Shown: positions 1 through 9,216, counted from the first letter of the stretch. The stretch: DNA of 64,000 nucleotides from Fen-1308 sp035319125 (GCA_035319125.1 DATHDG010000028.1:50905-114904); one strand, 5' to 3'. Made by a program: numbers and translations. Notes: generated from the sequence alone by a model not told the origin.

Positions 1-696
1 TCAGCATCAGGCGTAACACGTTCGATGCGCTCAAAGGAAGAGGCCCATGACTACCGGTATTTCCCGGAGCCGGATCTTCCACCCGTACTTGTTAGTCAAG
101 AATGGATCAATGAGATTAAATCGATTCTTCCTGAGCTGCCTGATGAAAAAAGGAACAGATTTATTCGTGATTACGGATTGCCCGAATATGACGCTGAGTT
201 ACTGACTGCAGAACGGGTAGTTGCTGAGTGGTACGAACTGGCGGTTGCATCCGGAGGTCAGCCCAAGGCAGTTTCTAACTGGATAATGGGCGATATGATG
301 CGCTTGATGAATGAGGGAAACGGTACTATTGAAGAACTGCTTTTCACTCCGGCAGGTCTTGTCGAAATGCTCAGGCTCATTGAAAATGGGACAATCAGCG
401 GCAAGATCGCAAAGACTGTTTTCGAAGTAATGTATAAGACCGGAAAGTCTGCCGTCGATATTGTAAAGGAAAAAGGCCTTGTTCAAATCAGTGATTCGGA
501 CGAGATAGAAAAGGCTGTTGATGATGCATTATCCAAGAACTCTAACGAGGTCGAAAGATACCGCAATGGCGATGAAAAGCTGCTGGGATTCTTCGTTGGA
601 CAAATAATGAAGGCCACCAGAGGCAAGGCAAATCCCAAATTGCTTAATGATCTGCTCAGAAAGAAACTGGGAACTCCCGGCGGGCAGGATGCCTAA
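1..696 (+). CDS. gatB: Aspartyl/glutamyl-tRNA(Asn/Gln) amidotransferase subunit B, C-terminal part
   Basis: The reading frame is open from the first base, so the gene begins outside the window. The first residues spell a GVTRSMRSKEEAHDYRYFPE stretch, the signature of the GatB cradle domain, followed by the helical and YqeY-like tail domain (about the last 150 residues) that binds the tRNA elbow. GatB is the kinase/ammonia-acceptor subunit of GatCAB, which amidates Glu-tRNA(Gln) or Asp-tRNA(Asn) in the cytoplasm. About 230 codons are visible; a full GatB is about 475. A tRNA-Gln gene lies at 32.7 kb, and no glutaminyl-tRNA synthetase is seen in the window, which fits the indirect route but does not prove it. 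Confidence 0.95.
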   Translation, partial: SASGVTRSMRSKEEAHDYRYFPEPDLPPVLVSQEWINEIKSILPELPDEKRNRFIRDYGLPEYDAELLTAERVVAEWYELAVASGGQPKAVSNWIMGDMMRLMNEGNGTIEELLFTPAGLVEMLRLIENGTISGKIAKTVFEVMYKTGKSAVDIVKEKGLVQISDSDEIEKAVDDALSKNSNEVERYRNGDEKLLGFFVGQIMKATRGKANPKLLNDLLRKKLGTPGGQDA

Positions 697-870
697 AAGA
701 GGAGAGTATTCCGCAAATGGGAAAGATTCTATGACATTACTGTAGCAAAGTCATTGCAGAATATGCTTTAATTATGGGTATTATATTTGCAAGATTAAGT
801 GAGTGATACGGATCAGAAACGAAAGTGGCAGATGGGCTGCCTTTGAACGACATTCTGAAAGGAGGTGAAA

Positions 871-1131
871 ATGATGAAAAAGGTTCTCGCATTAGTTGTA
901 GCAGTTATTTTTGCACTGGGTGTTGCCTCCATCGGTTTTGCGGCCGGTCTTGAGCCTTGTGAGAAGTGCCACAAGGGTGAAAAGACAGTCGATAAGATGG
1001 TAGCAAAAGGGAAGATCGCTACAGCAGCCGATCTTTCAAAGGCCCTGAAGGAAGGTCCGAAGAAAGCCATGCACGGCAAGTTGACAGATGATGATATCAA
1101 AGCCGCTGCAGCAGCTCTGAAGTTGAAATAG
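871..1131 (+). CDS. Small periplasmic monoheme c-type cytochrome
   Basis: This is an 86-residue precursor. Residues 1-25 form a Sec signal peptide (MMKK start, hydrophobic core, FAAG end), followed directly by a single CEKCH heme-binding motif and then a Lys/Ala-rich helical tail. A methionine in KKAMHGK is a candidate sixth heme ligand, as in class I cytochromes, although the protein is shorter than most. The GGAGG at 861-865 sets the start at the ATG at 871 or 874; an in-frame GTG at 865 sits inside the Shine-Dalgarno and is unlikely. It stands alone with its own terminator and probably carries electrons in the periplasm; the partner is unknown. Confidence 0.85.
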   Translation: MMKKVLALVVAVIFALGVASIGFAAGLEPCEKCHKGEKTVDKMVAKGKIATAADLSKALKEGPKKAMHGKLTDDDIKAAAAALKLK

Positions 1132-1150
1132 AGATTAGTTGAATAAATTC

Positions 1151-1186
1151 GGGGGTGATCATTGTAGGTGATCATCCCTTTTTTTT
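1151..1186 (+). terminator. Intrinsic terminator after the monoheme cytochrome gene
   Basis: A ten-base-pair stem (1152-1161 with 1169-1178, one G-U pair) has a 7-nt loop and is followed by eight T residues (1179-1186). It lies 20 bases after the cytochrome stop codon. I see nothing recognisable between it and the promoter-like element near 1425. Confidence 0.9.
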
Positions 1187-1424
1187 ATAAACTTTAGACT
1201 TATAACAGATTTATCAAATCACGTCTCTCCTGCCTTTTTAATTTGTGTTTTCATACTGTATGCAACTTTGATCAACCATATATCGGACTATCGGTTTGGC
1301 CGCATCAGTAATTTCCGGGAAGCTTGTGACATGAGAGCAAATTGATGATATGTACAGCTGCATTACTAAATGAACAAATATAAATTGCAATATTCAAAGT
1401 AGCAAATAGCGGCAAGCTCGATGG

Positions 1425-1430
1425 TATAAT
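1425..1430 (+). promoter_or_regulatory. Likely extended -10 promoter element for the DUF1003 gene
   Basis: A perfect TATAAT is preceded by TGG, giving the TGn extended -10 form, 46 bases before the ATG of the DUF1003 gene. No good -35 is visible at the expected distance, which is common for extended -10 promoters. The call rests on sequence match only. Confidence 0.45.
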
Positions 1431-1475
1431 TGTGCAGCATATGGAATTAAATATAGTTTAAAAAGAGGATTATAT

Positions 1476-1952
1476 ATGAATCCGCCTCAAATAATGACAC
1501 ACGAGGACTTGAAAAAAGATAAACTCCATAAAGCGGTCAGGAATGTAAATCTTGAGCATAGGAAGAGTCTGACCCGTCTCGAGCGCTTTGCTGTATGTAT
1601 AACAGACAAAGTCGGCTCGATGGGCTTTTTTATCATTATCTTTCTGTGGACATTAATGTGGCTTGGTTGGAACACGCTTGGTCCGCGTGAGTTGAGATTT
1701 GATCCATATCCTGCATTTGTGTTGTGGCTTTTTTTGTCTAACATGCTTCAGATATTCTTAATGCCTCTTATTATGATAGGCCAGAATCTCCAGGGACGGC
1801 ACTCCGAGGCTCGTGCTCAATCAGATTTCGAAGTCAATGTCAAAGCGGAAAGAGAGATTGATATAATACTGCTGCATCTGGAGCGTCAGAATGATCTGAT
1901 TCTGAAAATCCTCGATCATATAGGACAGGGCAAAGGAGGTCAAAATAGCTGA
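1476..1952 (+). CDS. DUF1003 family inner-membrane protein
   Basis: The protein has 158 residues. Two closely spaced transmembrane segments (about 47-70 and 82-103) flank a short loop containing the FDPYP motif. They are followed by the family's conserved QNLQGRHSEARAQSDFEVN helix and a cytoplasmic amphipathic tail with Glu/Arg/Ile repeats. This is the standard DUF1003 layout; the family has no established biochemical function. An AAGAGG Shine-Dalgarno precedes the ATG. The stop codon shares its last base with the next gene's ATG (TGATG), so the two are probably co-translated. Confidence 0.85.
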   Translation: MNPPQIMTHEDLKKDKLHKAVRNVNLEHRKSLTRLERFAVCITDKVGSMGFFIIIFLWTLMWLGWNTLGPRELRFDPYPAFVLWLFLSNMLQIFLMPLIMIGQNLQGRHSEARAQSDFEVNVKAEREIDIILLHLERQNDLILKILDHIGQGKGGQNS

Positions 1953-2401
1953 TGTTCGGCAATCTTCCGCTGAATTATGAGCTGCAGTTACTGATCCTTG
2001 CTACTGCTCTCGGAAAAACATACAACAATCTTGATGTCTCGTACATTGAAACTTTGCTGGATGACGATATCATTTATGAAAGCCAGCAAGTTCTGGCGCC
2101 TCTTAAAGGGAAAGAAGCGGTGCTTGATTATCTGAGGAAAAAGTTTGTAACGCTGAGAAATACGCCCGGTGCGCAGTTGATCGCCGAACTTGGTTTCATG
2201 GGTAGTCAAGATCGTGCATATATCAAGGCGGCATTTGCTGTTGAGGGTCAGCCGTGTCTGATCCTGTCGCAAGGAGAGAAGGACAGAAAATTAGCAGTTG
2301 TTCTGGTCGAAGGCGTGAAGGGCAAAATTAAACGTGTGGAACTTTGCACGGTAGCTCCGCACTGGTCTCAGGTCCGTGGCACAGGCGAATATCCAGAATA
2401 G
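1952..2401 (+). CDS. Hypothetical protein, possibly NTF2/SnoaL-like fold
   Basis: This 149-residue soluble protein has no signal peptide. An early helix (about 12-40), the ETLLDDDIIYESQQVLAPLKG segment and a GKEAVLDYLRKKF helix resemble the start of SnoaL/NTF2-like proteins, in which an alpha-plus-beta cone encloses a small ligand pocket. The beta-rich second half (about 75-140) fits that picture, but no catalytic motif is recognisable. Translation is coupled to the upstream DUF1003 gene by a one-base stop/start overlap. It ends two bases before the convergent ilvE stop. The fold is an inference and the function is unknown. Confidence 0.6.
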   Translation: MFGNLPLNYELQLLILATALGKTYNNLDVSYIETLLDDDIIYESQQVLAPLKGKEAVLDYLRKKFVTLRNTPGAQLIAELGFMGSQDRAYIKAAFAVEGQPCLILSQGEKDRKLAVVLVEGVKGKIKRVELCTVAPHWSQVRGTGEYPE

Positions 2402-2402
2402 G

Positions 2403-3317
2403 CTAAATGTAGGTTAACCAGGAATCGTATTTTGGGTTCTTGCCTTTTACGATATCGAAGAATGCTGTCTGAAGCCTCTTTGTGACCGGACCTGCCTTGC
2501 CTTTGCCTATGGTGCGGTTGTCGAGTTCTCTGATTGGAGTTACCTCTGCAGCCGTGCCTGTGAAAAATGCTTCATCCGAGATATATATTTCGTCACGCGT
2601 AAAGCGCTGCTCAACTGCTGGAATGCCTAAAGCACAAGCCAGTTTTAGTATGCTGTCTCGGGTTATACCTTCCAGTATCGATGTCAGAGGTGTTGTTTTG
2701 ATGACTCCGTTGCGCACGATAAATATGTTTTCCCCGCTGCCTTCAGATACATAACCTTCAGTATCTAGAAGCAGGCCTTCATCATAACCGCCGGTCATGG
2801 CCTCTTTCTTGGAGAGCTGAGAGTTCACGTAATAGCCGCATACCTTTCCTCGCGACATGTTCGAATTGACATGATTTCTGATGAATGACGAAACTTTTAC
2901 CCTAATGCCCTTTTCTATGCCTTCTTCACCAAGATAAGCGCCCCAGGGCCAGGCTGCAATTGCTACTTTGATAGGGTTGTCTTTGGGATAAAGCCCCATC
3001 GCACCGTATCCGATATAAACCAGTGGCCGGATATAACATTCTTCCAATTTGTTAGTCTTGATTGTTTTTATAATGGCAGCCTTTATCTCGTCGCGGCTGT
3101 ATGGAATATCAATAAGAAATATATGAGAAGTTTGGAAAAGGCGTTCTATATGCTCGTCCAGCCTGAATATGGCAGATCCCTTCGGTGTTTTGTAGCAGCG
3201 AATGCCTTCAAAGGCTCCCAATCCATAGTGCAGAGTATGTGTTAAAATATGCACATTTGCTTTGTCCCAAGGAACAAGCTTGCCGTCCATCCAAATCTTT
3301 TCAGTTTTGCTCAGCAT
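2403..3317 (-). CDS. ilvE: Branched-chain amino acid aminotransferase
   Basis: This 304-residue class IV PLP-dependent transaminase interconverts Leu, Ile and Val with their 2-oxo acids in the cytoplasm. The start has the typical IWMDGKLVPWDKANVHILTH; HYGLGAFEGIR follows. The lysine of the RGKVCGYYVNSQLSK region is at the Schiff-base position, and the EGSGENIFIV and GITRDSI motifs that bind PLP phosphate and carboxylate are present. Length matches the bacterial IlvE group. It is divergent from trmFO across a 105-base spacer that must hold both promoters. Confidence 0.95.
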   Translation of the reverse strand: MLSKTEKIWMDGKLVPWDKANVHILTHTLHYGLGAFEGIRCYKTPKGSAIFRLDEHIERLFQTSHIFLIDIPYSRDEIKAAIIKTIKTNKLEECYIRPLVYIGYGAMGLYPKDNPIKVAIAAWPWGAYLGEEGIEKGIRVKVSSFIRNHVNSNMSRGKVCGYYVNSQLSKKEAMTGGYDEGLLLDTEGYVSEGSGENIFIVRNGVIKTTPLTSILEGITRDSILKLACALGIPAVEQRFTRDEIYISDEAFFTGTAAEVTPIRELDNRTIGKGKAGPVTKRLQTAFFDIVKGKNPKYDSWLTYI

Positions 3318-3422
3318 AAGTTATTATTTATAGCAGCACTGAGTTATTGCTGTCAATGCGTAATATGTAAAGGTAAAGACGGGAAAGTTTTCCGCCTGTC
3401 TCTATAAATAGCCCTTGAAGAT

Positions 3423-4775
3423 ATGGAAATAGTCAACGTCATCGGAGGTGGACTTGCCGGCTGCGAAGCCGCATGGCAGGCTGCAAGGATGGCCGTTAGG
3501 GTGCGGCTATATGAGATGAGACCAGTAAAGATGACGGATGCTCATAAGACCTCTGGCCTAGCAGAACTGGTCTGTTCTAACTCCCTCCGCTCGCGGGAAT
3601 TATCTACAGGCCCGGGGCTGTTGAAGAAGGAATTGGAAATTGCTGGATCACTGATAATGAAAGCAGCCATAGATTCCAGAGTAGCCGCAGGCACAGCGCT
3701 TGCCGTAGACAGGGCACAATTTTCAATGTTGATCTCACAGTCTATTGAAAGACACCCTCTGATCGAAACCGTCAGAGAGGAAGTAGTCTCAATTCCATCA
3801 GAAGGAGCAACAATTATTGCTACCGGCCCGCTGACATCAGGAGGCATTGCTGATGCAATGAAAGTTGTGATAGGAGATGATGACCTGCATTTTTATGATG
3901 CAATAGCACCGATCGTCTCTGCTGAGAGTCTTAATAACTCTAAGGTGTACCTTGCCTCCCGTTATGGTAAAGGCGGTGAGGATTATGTAAATTGCCCTTT
4001 GAGCATGTCAGAATATGACAGATTCTTCGAAGCATTGCTACAGGCTGATTCCTTTGCTGCACGCGAGTTTGAAGATATAAAGGTTTTTGAAGGCTGCATG
4101 CCTGTAGAGGTGATGGCGCGCAGGGGTAGAGATACCCTGAGATTTGGACCGCTGAAACCAGTAGGACTTCCTGACCCTCGTACGGGCAGGATTCCATATG
4201 CTGTTGTCCAACTGAGACCCGAAAACAAGGCACGGACGGCTTTCAATATGGTTGGTTTTCAGACGCGTCTTAAACAGCAAGACCAGAAGTCGGTATTCCG
4301 TCTGATCCCTGGACTTGACCAGGCTGAATTTTTTCGTTTTGGCAGTATACACAGAAATACTTATTTAAATTCGCCAAGACATCTGAACATAGACCTCGCT
4401 GTTAAAGAGTTTAGTGCTGACGGTATATGCAGGCGGAGGGTTTATTGTGCGGGTCAAATTACCGGAGTGGAAGGATATATCGAATCTGCCGCCATTGGAC
4501 TGCTTGCCGGTATCTCGGCAGCGATGAGCGTTAAAGGGCAGAATTTTCCACCTCCTCCGAGGGCCTCAGCTCACGGTTCTCTTCTTGCACATCTTATTGA
4601 TTCCGACCCTAAGAACTTTGTGCCGAGCAACATTAACTTTGGTTTGCTGCCTGTTGACGACACGTTGACGAGATTACGCGACAAGCGGTTGCGTCGCCAA
4701 GAAATGGCTGCAAAGGCGGTCGAACAATGGTCGGAATACATCGATATGCTCAAGAAGGAGTATGCTTTAAAGTGA
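3423..4775 (+). CDS. trmFO: Folate/FAD-dependent tRNA (uracil-54-C5) methyltransferase
   Basis: The 450-residue protein makes ribothymidine at tRNA position 54 using methylenetetrahydrofolate and FADH2, and is typical of bacteria lacking the SAM-dependent TrmA. The N-terminus carries the FAD dinucleotide fold GGGLAGCEAAWQAA, and LVCSNSLRS contains the conserved catalytic-region cysteine. The GQITGVEGYIESAA motif near the C-terminus is diagnostic of the GidA/TrmFO group, and the length separates it from MnmG (about 620). It heads the conserved order trmFO-xerC-hslV-hslU, known from Bacillus (gid-codV-clpQ-clpY). It overlaps xerC by four bases if the GTG start is used. Confidence 0.95.
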   Translation: MEIVNVIGGGLAGCEAAWQAARMAVRVRLYEMRPVKMTDAHKTSGLAELVCSNSLRSRELSTGPGLLKKELEIAGSLIMKAAIDSRVAAGTALAVDRAQFSMLISQSIERHPLIETVREEVVSIPSEGATIIATGPLTSGGIADAMKVVIGDDDLHFYDAIAPIVSAESLNNSKVYLASRYGKGGEDYVNCPLSMSEYDRFFEALLQADSFAAREFEDIKVFEGCMPVEVMARRGRDTLRFGPLKPVGLPDPRTGRIPYAVVQLRPENKARTAFNMVGFQTRLKQQDQKSVFRLIPGLDQAEFFRFGSIHRNTYLNSPRHLNIDLAVKEFSADGICRRRVYCAGQITGVEGYIESAAIGLLAGISAAMSVKGQNFPPPPRASAHGSLLAHLIDSDPKNFVPSNINFGLLPVDDTLTRLRDKRLRRQEMAAKAVEQWSEYIDMLKKEYALK

Positions 4776-5686
4776 AAGGAATGTCTTCATATATTGAGAA
4801 ATTCCTAAGATATCTTGAGGTGGAGCGAGGGGTTTCAGCACATACAATCAGGGCTTATAAAAAAGACTTGAAGGTCTTTTCTGACTATTGCCAGTCCGAG
4901 CCGCAGGAAGTCGAGATGATAGATATAAGAGGATTCCTGTCGGCTCAGATGGGTAAGAACAAGGCTAAATCAACAGTTGCAAGAAGGCTGGCAACCCTGA
5001 GGTCTTTCTTCAAATACCTTTACCAGGAAGGCTTTGTTAAGATCAATTATGCAAAGCTGGTGCCGTCGCCTAAGACTCCTAAACACTTGCCATCCTTCCT
5101 GGATGTTGATGATGTTTTTGGACTTGTTAAATCGCCTAATGGTATAGGGCTTCTTCCTGTGCGAGACAGGGCAATCCTTGAGATTCTATATTCCAGCGGT
5201 TTAAGAGTAGGCGAGGTAGCGGGTCTAAATACAGATGACCTTAATGTCAGGGAAGGGCTTGTCAAGGCAAGAGGCAAGGGGAAAAAAGAGAGAATAGTTC
5301 CTGTTGGAAACAAAGCAATCGAAGCCCTCAAGTCGTATCTTATTGAGAGGGCGCTTTTCAAGAGGAAGTCCGCAGATACGGCAGACCAGGCATTGTTTCT
5401 GAATAAGAGTGGAAAACGGTTGACCGATAGGCAAATAAGGCGTATAGTAGTGAAGTATGCAAGGGCTATCGGCATAGACGGGCAGATTGGACCCCATACG
5501 CTCAGACATACTTTTGCTACGCATCTTCTGACGGGTGGAGCCGATCTGAGAGTTATTCAGGAACTCCTGGGCCATTCATCGCTGTCGACTACACAGAAGT
5601 ATACGCATTTGGATGTAGGGCATCTTATTGATGTGTATGACAAGGCTCATCCCTTTGCAGATGAAGAACAAGGAGGTAAAAAATAG
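4772..5686 (+). CDS. xerC: Tyrosine recombinase XerC-type
   Basis: The protein is about 304 residues: an N-terminal SAM-like DNA-binding domain (about 1-95) and a C-terminal catalytic domain. Visible catalytic residues are the Arg of SSGLRVGEVAGL, the Lys of GKGKKERIVP, the HTLRHTFA box, the His of LGHSSLSTTQKYTH and the Tyr within it. It resolves chromosome dimers at dif in concert with a second Xer protein. I chose the GTG at 4772, which gives a GTGA overlap with trmFO and an AAGGAG 11 bases upstream. The ATG at 4781 is possible but has no room for a ribosome-binding site. Position in the trmFO-xerC-hslVU run supports chromosomal XerC rather than a mobile integrase. Confidence 0.9.
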   Translation: MKGMSSYIEKFLRYLEVERGVSAHTIRAYKKDLKVFSDYCQSEPQEVEMIDIRGFLSAQMGKNKAKSTVARRLATLRSFFKYLYQEGFVKINYAKLVPSPKTPKHLPSFLDVDDVFGLVKSPNGIGLLPVRDRAILEILYSSGLRVGEVAGLNTDDLNVREGLVKARGKGKKERIVPVGNKAIEALKSYLIERALFKRKSADTADQALFLNKSGKRLTDRQIRRIVVKYARAIGIDGQIGPHTLRHTFATHLLTGGADLRVIQELLGHSSLSTTQKYTHLDVGHLIDVYDKAHPFADEEQGGKK

Positions 5687-6220
5687 ATGTTCCACGGAAC
5701 TACGATTTTATGCGTCAGACGGAATGATCGAGTGGCAATGGCGAGTGATGGCCAGGTCACCATGGGAAACACCGTTTTAAAGCATAACGCAAAAAAGATA
5801 AGGAGGATGTACAACGATAAAGTTCTAGGTGGTTTTGCGGGTGCAACGGCAGATGCATTCACCTTATTTGAAAAGTTTGAAGGCAAGCTTGAAACATACA
5901 AGGGCAATTTGACTAGGGCTGCGGTTGAACTGGCTAAGGATTGGAGGACAGACAAAATTTTGAGGCGGCTTGAAGCTCTGCTTGTGGTATCTGACGCCAA
6001 GCACACTTTGATACTGTCTGGCACAGGCGATGTGATAGAGCCTGAAAGCGGAATAGCAGCCATAGGATCGGGGGGGCCATATGCTCAGGCTGCAGCCCGT
6101 GCCCTTCTTGACAATACCGATATGCATGCAGCGGAAATTGTCAAGAAGGCGATGGAAATCGCGGCCGATATTTGCATATACACTAATAAGCACATCACTT
6201 TAGAGGAATTGCATGGATAA
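5687..6220 (+). CDS. hslV: ATP-dependent protease peptidase subunit HslV (ClpQ)
   Basis: This 177-residue proteasome-beta-like N-terminal-threonine hydrolase forms dodecamers capped by HslU. The start MFHGTTILCVRR implies removal of MFHG to expose the catalytic Thr. GDGQ-type DGQVTMGNTV, NAKKIRRMYNDKVLGGFAG and ADAFTLFEKFE are family hallmarks. Its ATG directly follows the xerC stop, with the GGAGG inside the xerC end. It overlaps hslU by eight bases. Confidence 0.96.
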   Translation: MFHGTTILCVRRNDRVAMASDGQVTMGNTVLKHNAKKIRRMYNDKVLGGFAGATADAFTLFEKFEGKLETYKGNLTRAAVELAKDWRTDKILRRLEALLVVSDAKHTLILSGTGDVIEPESGIAAIGSGGPYAQAAARALLDNTDMHAAEIVKKAMEIAADICIYTNKHITLEELHG

Positions 6221-7553
6221 CCTTACGCCAAAACGGATAGTAGAAGAACTTAATAAATATATAATCGGGCAGGAGAAAGCTAAGAAGGCGGTAGCTATTG
6301 CCATGCGAAACAGATGGCGGCGCCAGAATCTGCCTGCTGATCTCAAAGATGAAGTCTTGCCGAAAAATATAGTAATGATAGGCAGTACGGGAATCGGCAA
6401 AACGGAGATTGCTCGAAGATTAGCAAAGCTCGACAATGCCCCGTTTATCAAAGTTGAGGCTTCGAAATTTACAGAGGTTGGATATGTCGGACGGGATGTG
6501 GAATCCATAATCAGGGATTTGACCGAGATTGCCATGGGCATGGTAAAGACGGAACAGATGGCTATAGTCCGAGAGAAAGCCAAGGTTCTTGCCGAGGATC
6601 GACTCCTTGATATCCTGCTGCCGATCCAGAAGCAGCCCAAGGACACAGCGGATGAAGCTGAAGACAAAGACCATTACAAAGATACCCGTGAGAGGCTGCG
6701 CGAACAGCTCCGGTCAGGCAAGCTCGATTCCAGATATGTGGATATAGAAGTCAAAGAAAAGTCTATGCCCTTTGGCGTGATATCAAATGTTGCCCTTGAA
6801 GAGCTTGAGATCAATCTGAAGGAGATGATGGGGAGTTTTCTGCCGGAAAAATCGAAACGCAAGAAGGTGAAGGTGCCTGAAGCCATTGCAATACTCACTC
6901 AGGAAGAGTCAAATAAGCTGGTAGATATGGAAAAGGTTACGAAGGAAGCGATTGAACGAACCGAACAGTCAGGCATAGTCTTTATCGATGAAATAGACAA
7001 AATAGCAAGCCGCGGGCATGGTCAGGGGCCGGATGTTTCCAGAGAAGGCGTGCAGCGCGACCTCCTGCCTATTGTTGAAGGCTCTACGGTAACTACGAAG
7101 CACGGCCCGGTCAGAACCGAGCATATCCTTTTTATCGCAGCCGGCGCATTCCATATGGCAAAGCCGTCGGACTTGATACCTGAACTTCAGGGAAGATTCC
7201 CGATACGCGTTGAACTGGAGTCTCTGGGAAAGGACGATTTTGTCAGGATATTGACTGAACCGCATAATGCGCTTATAAAGCAGTATGCCGGCCTGCTTGA
7301 AACGGAAGGCGTCAAGTTATCATTTAAGGATGATGCCATTGACGAACTGGCAGCCATTGCGGCTGTTGTCAATGAGAAGACTGAAAATATCGGGGCGAGG
7401 AGGCTCCACACTGTTTTAGAGAGACTTCTTGAAGATGTGTCATTCAATGCACCTGATATGAAAAATGTGTCTGTAGACATAGACCGCGCATTTGTAAAGC
7501 AAAAATTGTCCGATATTGTAAAGGACGAAGACCTCAGCAGATATATTCTTTAA
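6213..7553 (+). CDS. hslU: ATP-dependent protease ATPase subunit HslU (ClpY)
   Basis: This 446-residue AAA+ unfoldase forms a hexamer that feeds proteins to HslV. It starts with LTPKRIVEELNKYIIGQ; the Walker A is GSTGIGKTE, the pore loop lies in the EVGYVGRDVES segment, the Walker B is GIVFIDEIDKIA, and a charged I-domain spans roughly residues 110-235. The C-terminal LSRYIL tail is the peptide that docks into HslV. It belongs to the same operon as trmFO-xerC-hslV. Confidence 0.97.
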   Translation: MDNLTPKRIVEELNKYIIGQEKAKKAVAIAMRNRWRRQNLPADLKDEVLPKNIVMIGSTGIGKTEIARRLAKLDNAPFIKVEASKFTEVGYVGRDVESIIRDLTEIAMGMVKTEQMAIVREKAKVLAEDRLLDILLPIQKQPKDTADEAEDKDHYKDTRERLREQLRSGKLDSRYVDIEVKEKSMPFGVISNVALEELEINLKEMMGSFLPEKSKRKKVKVPEAIAILTQEESNKLVDMEKVTKEAIERTEQSGIVFIDEIDKIASRGHGQGPDVSREGVQRDLLPIVEGSTVTTKHGPVRTEHILFIAAGAFHMAKPSDLIPELQGRFPIRVELESLGKDDFVRILTEPHNALIKQYAGLLETEGVKLSFKDDAIDELAAIAAVVNEKTENIGARRLHTVLERLLEDVSFNAPDMKNVSVDIDRAFVKQKLSDIVKDEDLSRYIL

Positions 7554-7566
7554 GGACGCGTGCCAA

Positions 7567-8313
7567 GTGAAGACTATTGCACATAACAAGACAATGTATA
7601 TTATCGGCTTGGGTGCACTGTCGCTTGCTTTGCTCACATCCTGTGCCGCATCTAAACATGTTGAGAAGCCGACATCAATTCCTGCCGGACAAGAAATAGA
7701 GGTGCGTCCAGATGAAGGCCGAACGGCTGAGTTCGTGGAAAGCAAGGGGGAGAAGAAAAACTGTTATGCGTCGTGGTACGGCCGCGAGTTCCATGGCAAG
7801 CCTACAGCATCAGGTGAAAATTTCAACATGTTTGCTCTCACGTGTGCGCACCGCGACTATGCTTTAGGAACAAAACTCAGGGTAAGCAATCCTGCTAACG
7901 GTCGCGAGGTCGAATGCATTGTTAATGACCGGGGGCCGTTCGCCGGCGGTCGTGATATAGATTTGTCATATGCTGCTGCGAAGAAGATAGGGCTTATCGG
8001 GCCAGGCGTGGCCATGGTTGAGATAGAACCGCTCGGCAGATATACAAGGTATGTAAAAGATGTCAAATATGGCCGTCTGGATGGCCAGATAATTACAATC
8101 CAGATAGGGTCATTCAGAGAAGAGGCCAACGCTCGAAGGCTGAAGAAGGGTCTCGACCTGCATTACCAGGGAATATATATAATGCAGGCAACTATAGGTA
8201 GCGATAATTACTACAGGGTTAGAATCGGTAAATTCTCTAACAGCTCTGATGCGGCTCAACTGGCAAAAGCACTGGCTCAGGAGGGCTACAGTGTTCTGAT
8301 TACCAAATATTAG
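7567..8313 (+). CDS. rlpA: RlpA-like septal lipoprotein with SPOR domain
   Basis: This 248-residue precursor has an N-terminal hydrophobic segment ending in a lipobox, LLTSC, so it is probably lipid-anchored after Cys cleavage. A double-psi beta-barrel (about 62-150) carries the RlpA motifs CYASWYGREFHGKPTASGE and VNDRGPFAGGRDIDLS, including the catalytic-type Asp. Residues about 175-248 form a SPOR domain that binds denuded septal glycan. RlpA cleaves naked peptidoglycan glycan strands during division. The GTG start at 7567 lies 13 bases after hslU, so it is likely in the same transcript; an ATG at 7594 would also keep the signal peptide. Confidence 0.9.
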   Translation: MKTIAHNKTMYIIGLGALSLALLTSCAASKHVEKPTSIPAGQEIEVRPDEGRTAEFVESKGEKKNCYASWYGREFHGKPTASGENFNMFALTCAHRDYALGTKLRVSNPANGREVECIVNDRGPFAGGRDIDLSYAAAKKIGLIGPGVAMVEIEPLGRYTRYVKDVKYGRLDGQIITIQIGSFREEANARRLKKGLDLHYQGIYIMQATIGSDNYYRVRIGKFSNSSDAAQLAKALAQEGYSVLITKY

Positions 8314-8328
8314 ATTTAGGGCATCAGC

Positions 8329-9216
8329 ATGGGAGATATGATGAAGAAACTTCTGGAAAAAGCAAATATACTTATCGAATCTCTGCCTTATATACGGAAC
8401 TTCTATGGAAAGACCTTTGTAATAAAGTATGGAGGTGCAGCGCAGATTGACGACACTCTGAAGAAATGCTTTGCACAGGATGTCGTACTATTCAACTTCA
8501 TAGGGATACGTACCGTTATAGTGCATGGCGGTGGACCAAAGATAAGCGAAACGATGAAACGAATGGGCAAGGAGCCGACCTTCGTTCAGGGTCAGAGGGT
8601 TACCGACAGAGAGACTATGGATATTGTTGAGATGGTGCTGGGAGGACTCATCAACAAGGAGATCGTTTCCCTTATAAATGGTCACGGGGGCAGGGCTGTC
8701 GGACTGAGCGGCAAGGATGCCGGACTTATCAGGGCCAAGAAGAAGCTTTTGAAGAAAGGATCCAAGAAAGATGAGGAGTTAATAGATATAGGGCTGGTCG
8801 GCGAAGTGCAGGAAATAAATCCGTCAATACTGAACGCACTTGAGAGGGATGGCTTTATTCCTGTCATATCGCCTATTGGAGTCAGGAGGACCGGAGAAGC
8901 CTTGAATATCAACGCCGATTACGTTGCGTCGGCAATTGCATCGGCGCTGAAAGCTGAAAAGCTGGTTCTACTTACGGATGTGCCCGGAATAAAGGACGGC
9001 GAGGGCAATGTGATGTCTACGCTTAACAAGCTGGAGATTATGGAACTGATCAATGAAGGAATTGTAAGCGGAGGAATGCTTCCCAAAGTGCAGGCCTGTA
9101 CAAACGCAATTGATAGTGGTGTTATGAAAACGCATATTGTTGATGGGCGGGTGCCCCATAGTCTTCTGCTGGAGATATTTACCAATGAAGGCATCGGCAC
9201 AGAGATAATTGCTTAA
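8329..9216 (+). CDS. argB: Acetylglutamate kinase
   Basis: This 295-residue amino-acid kinase phosphorylates N-acetyl-L-glutamate in arginine synthesis. Visible motifs are VIKYGGAAQ at the N-terminal glycine loop, IVHGGGPKISETM, INADYVASAIASALKAEKLVLLTDVPG and the SGGMLPKVQAC nucleotide-binding segment. The ATG at 8329 or the downstream ATGs at 8338/8341 could be used; GGGAG at 8331-8335 favours the latter pair, giving MMKKLLEKAN. It sits between rlpA and the diadenylate cyclase gene with almost no spacing. Confidence 0.95.
   Translation: MGDMMKKLLEKANILIESLPYIRNFYGKTFVIKYGGAAQIDDTLKKCFAQDVVLFNFIGIRTVIVHGGGPKISETMKRMGKEPTFVQGQRVTDRETMDIVEMVLGGLINKEIVSLINGHGGRAVGLSGKDAGLIRAKKKLLKKGSKKDEELIDIGLVGEVQEINPSILNALERDGFIPVISPIGVRRTGEALNINADYVASAIASALKAEKLVLLTDVPGIKDGEGNVMSTLNKLEIMELINEGIVSGGMLPKVQACTNAIDSGVMKTHIVDGRVPHSLLLEIFTNEGIGTEIIA

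Noticed and set aside
4772..5686. XerC considered as a mobile-element integrase
   Set aside because: It sits in the conserved trmFO-xerC-hslVU order with no att repeats or cargo; chromosomal XerC fits better.
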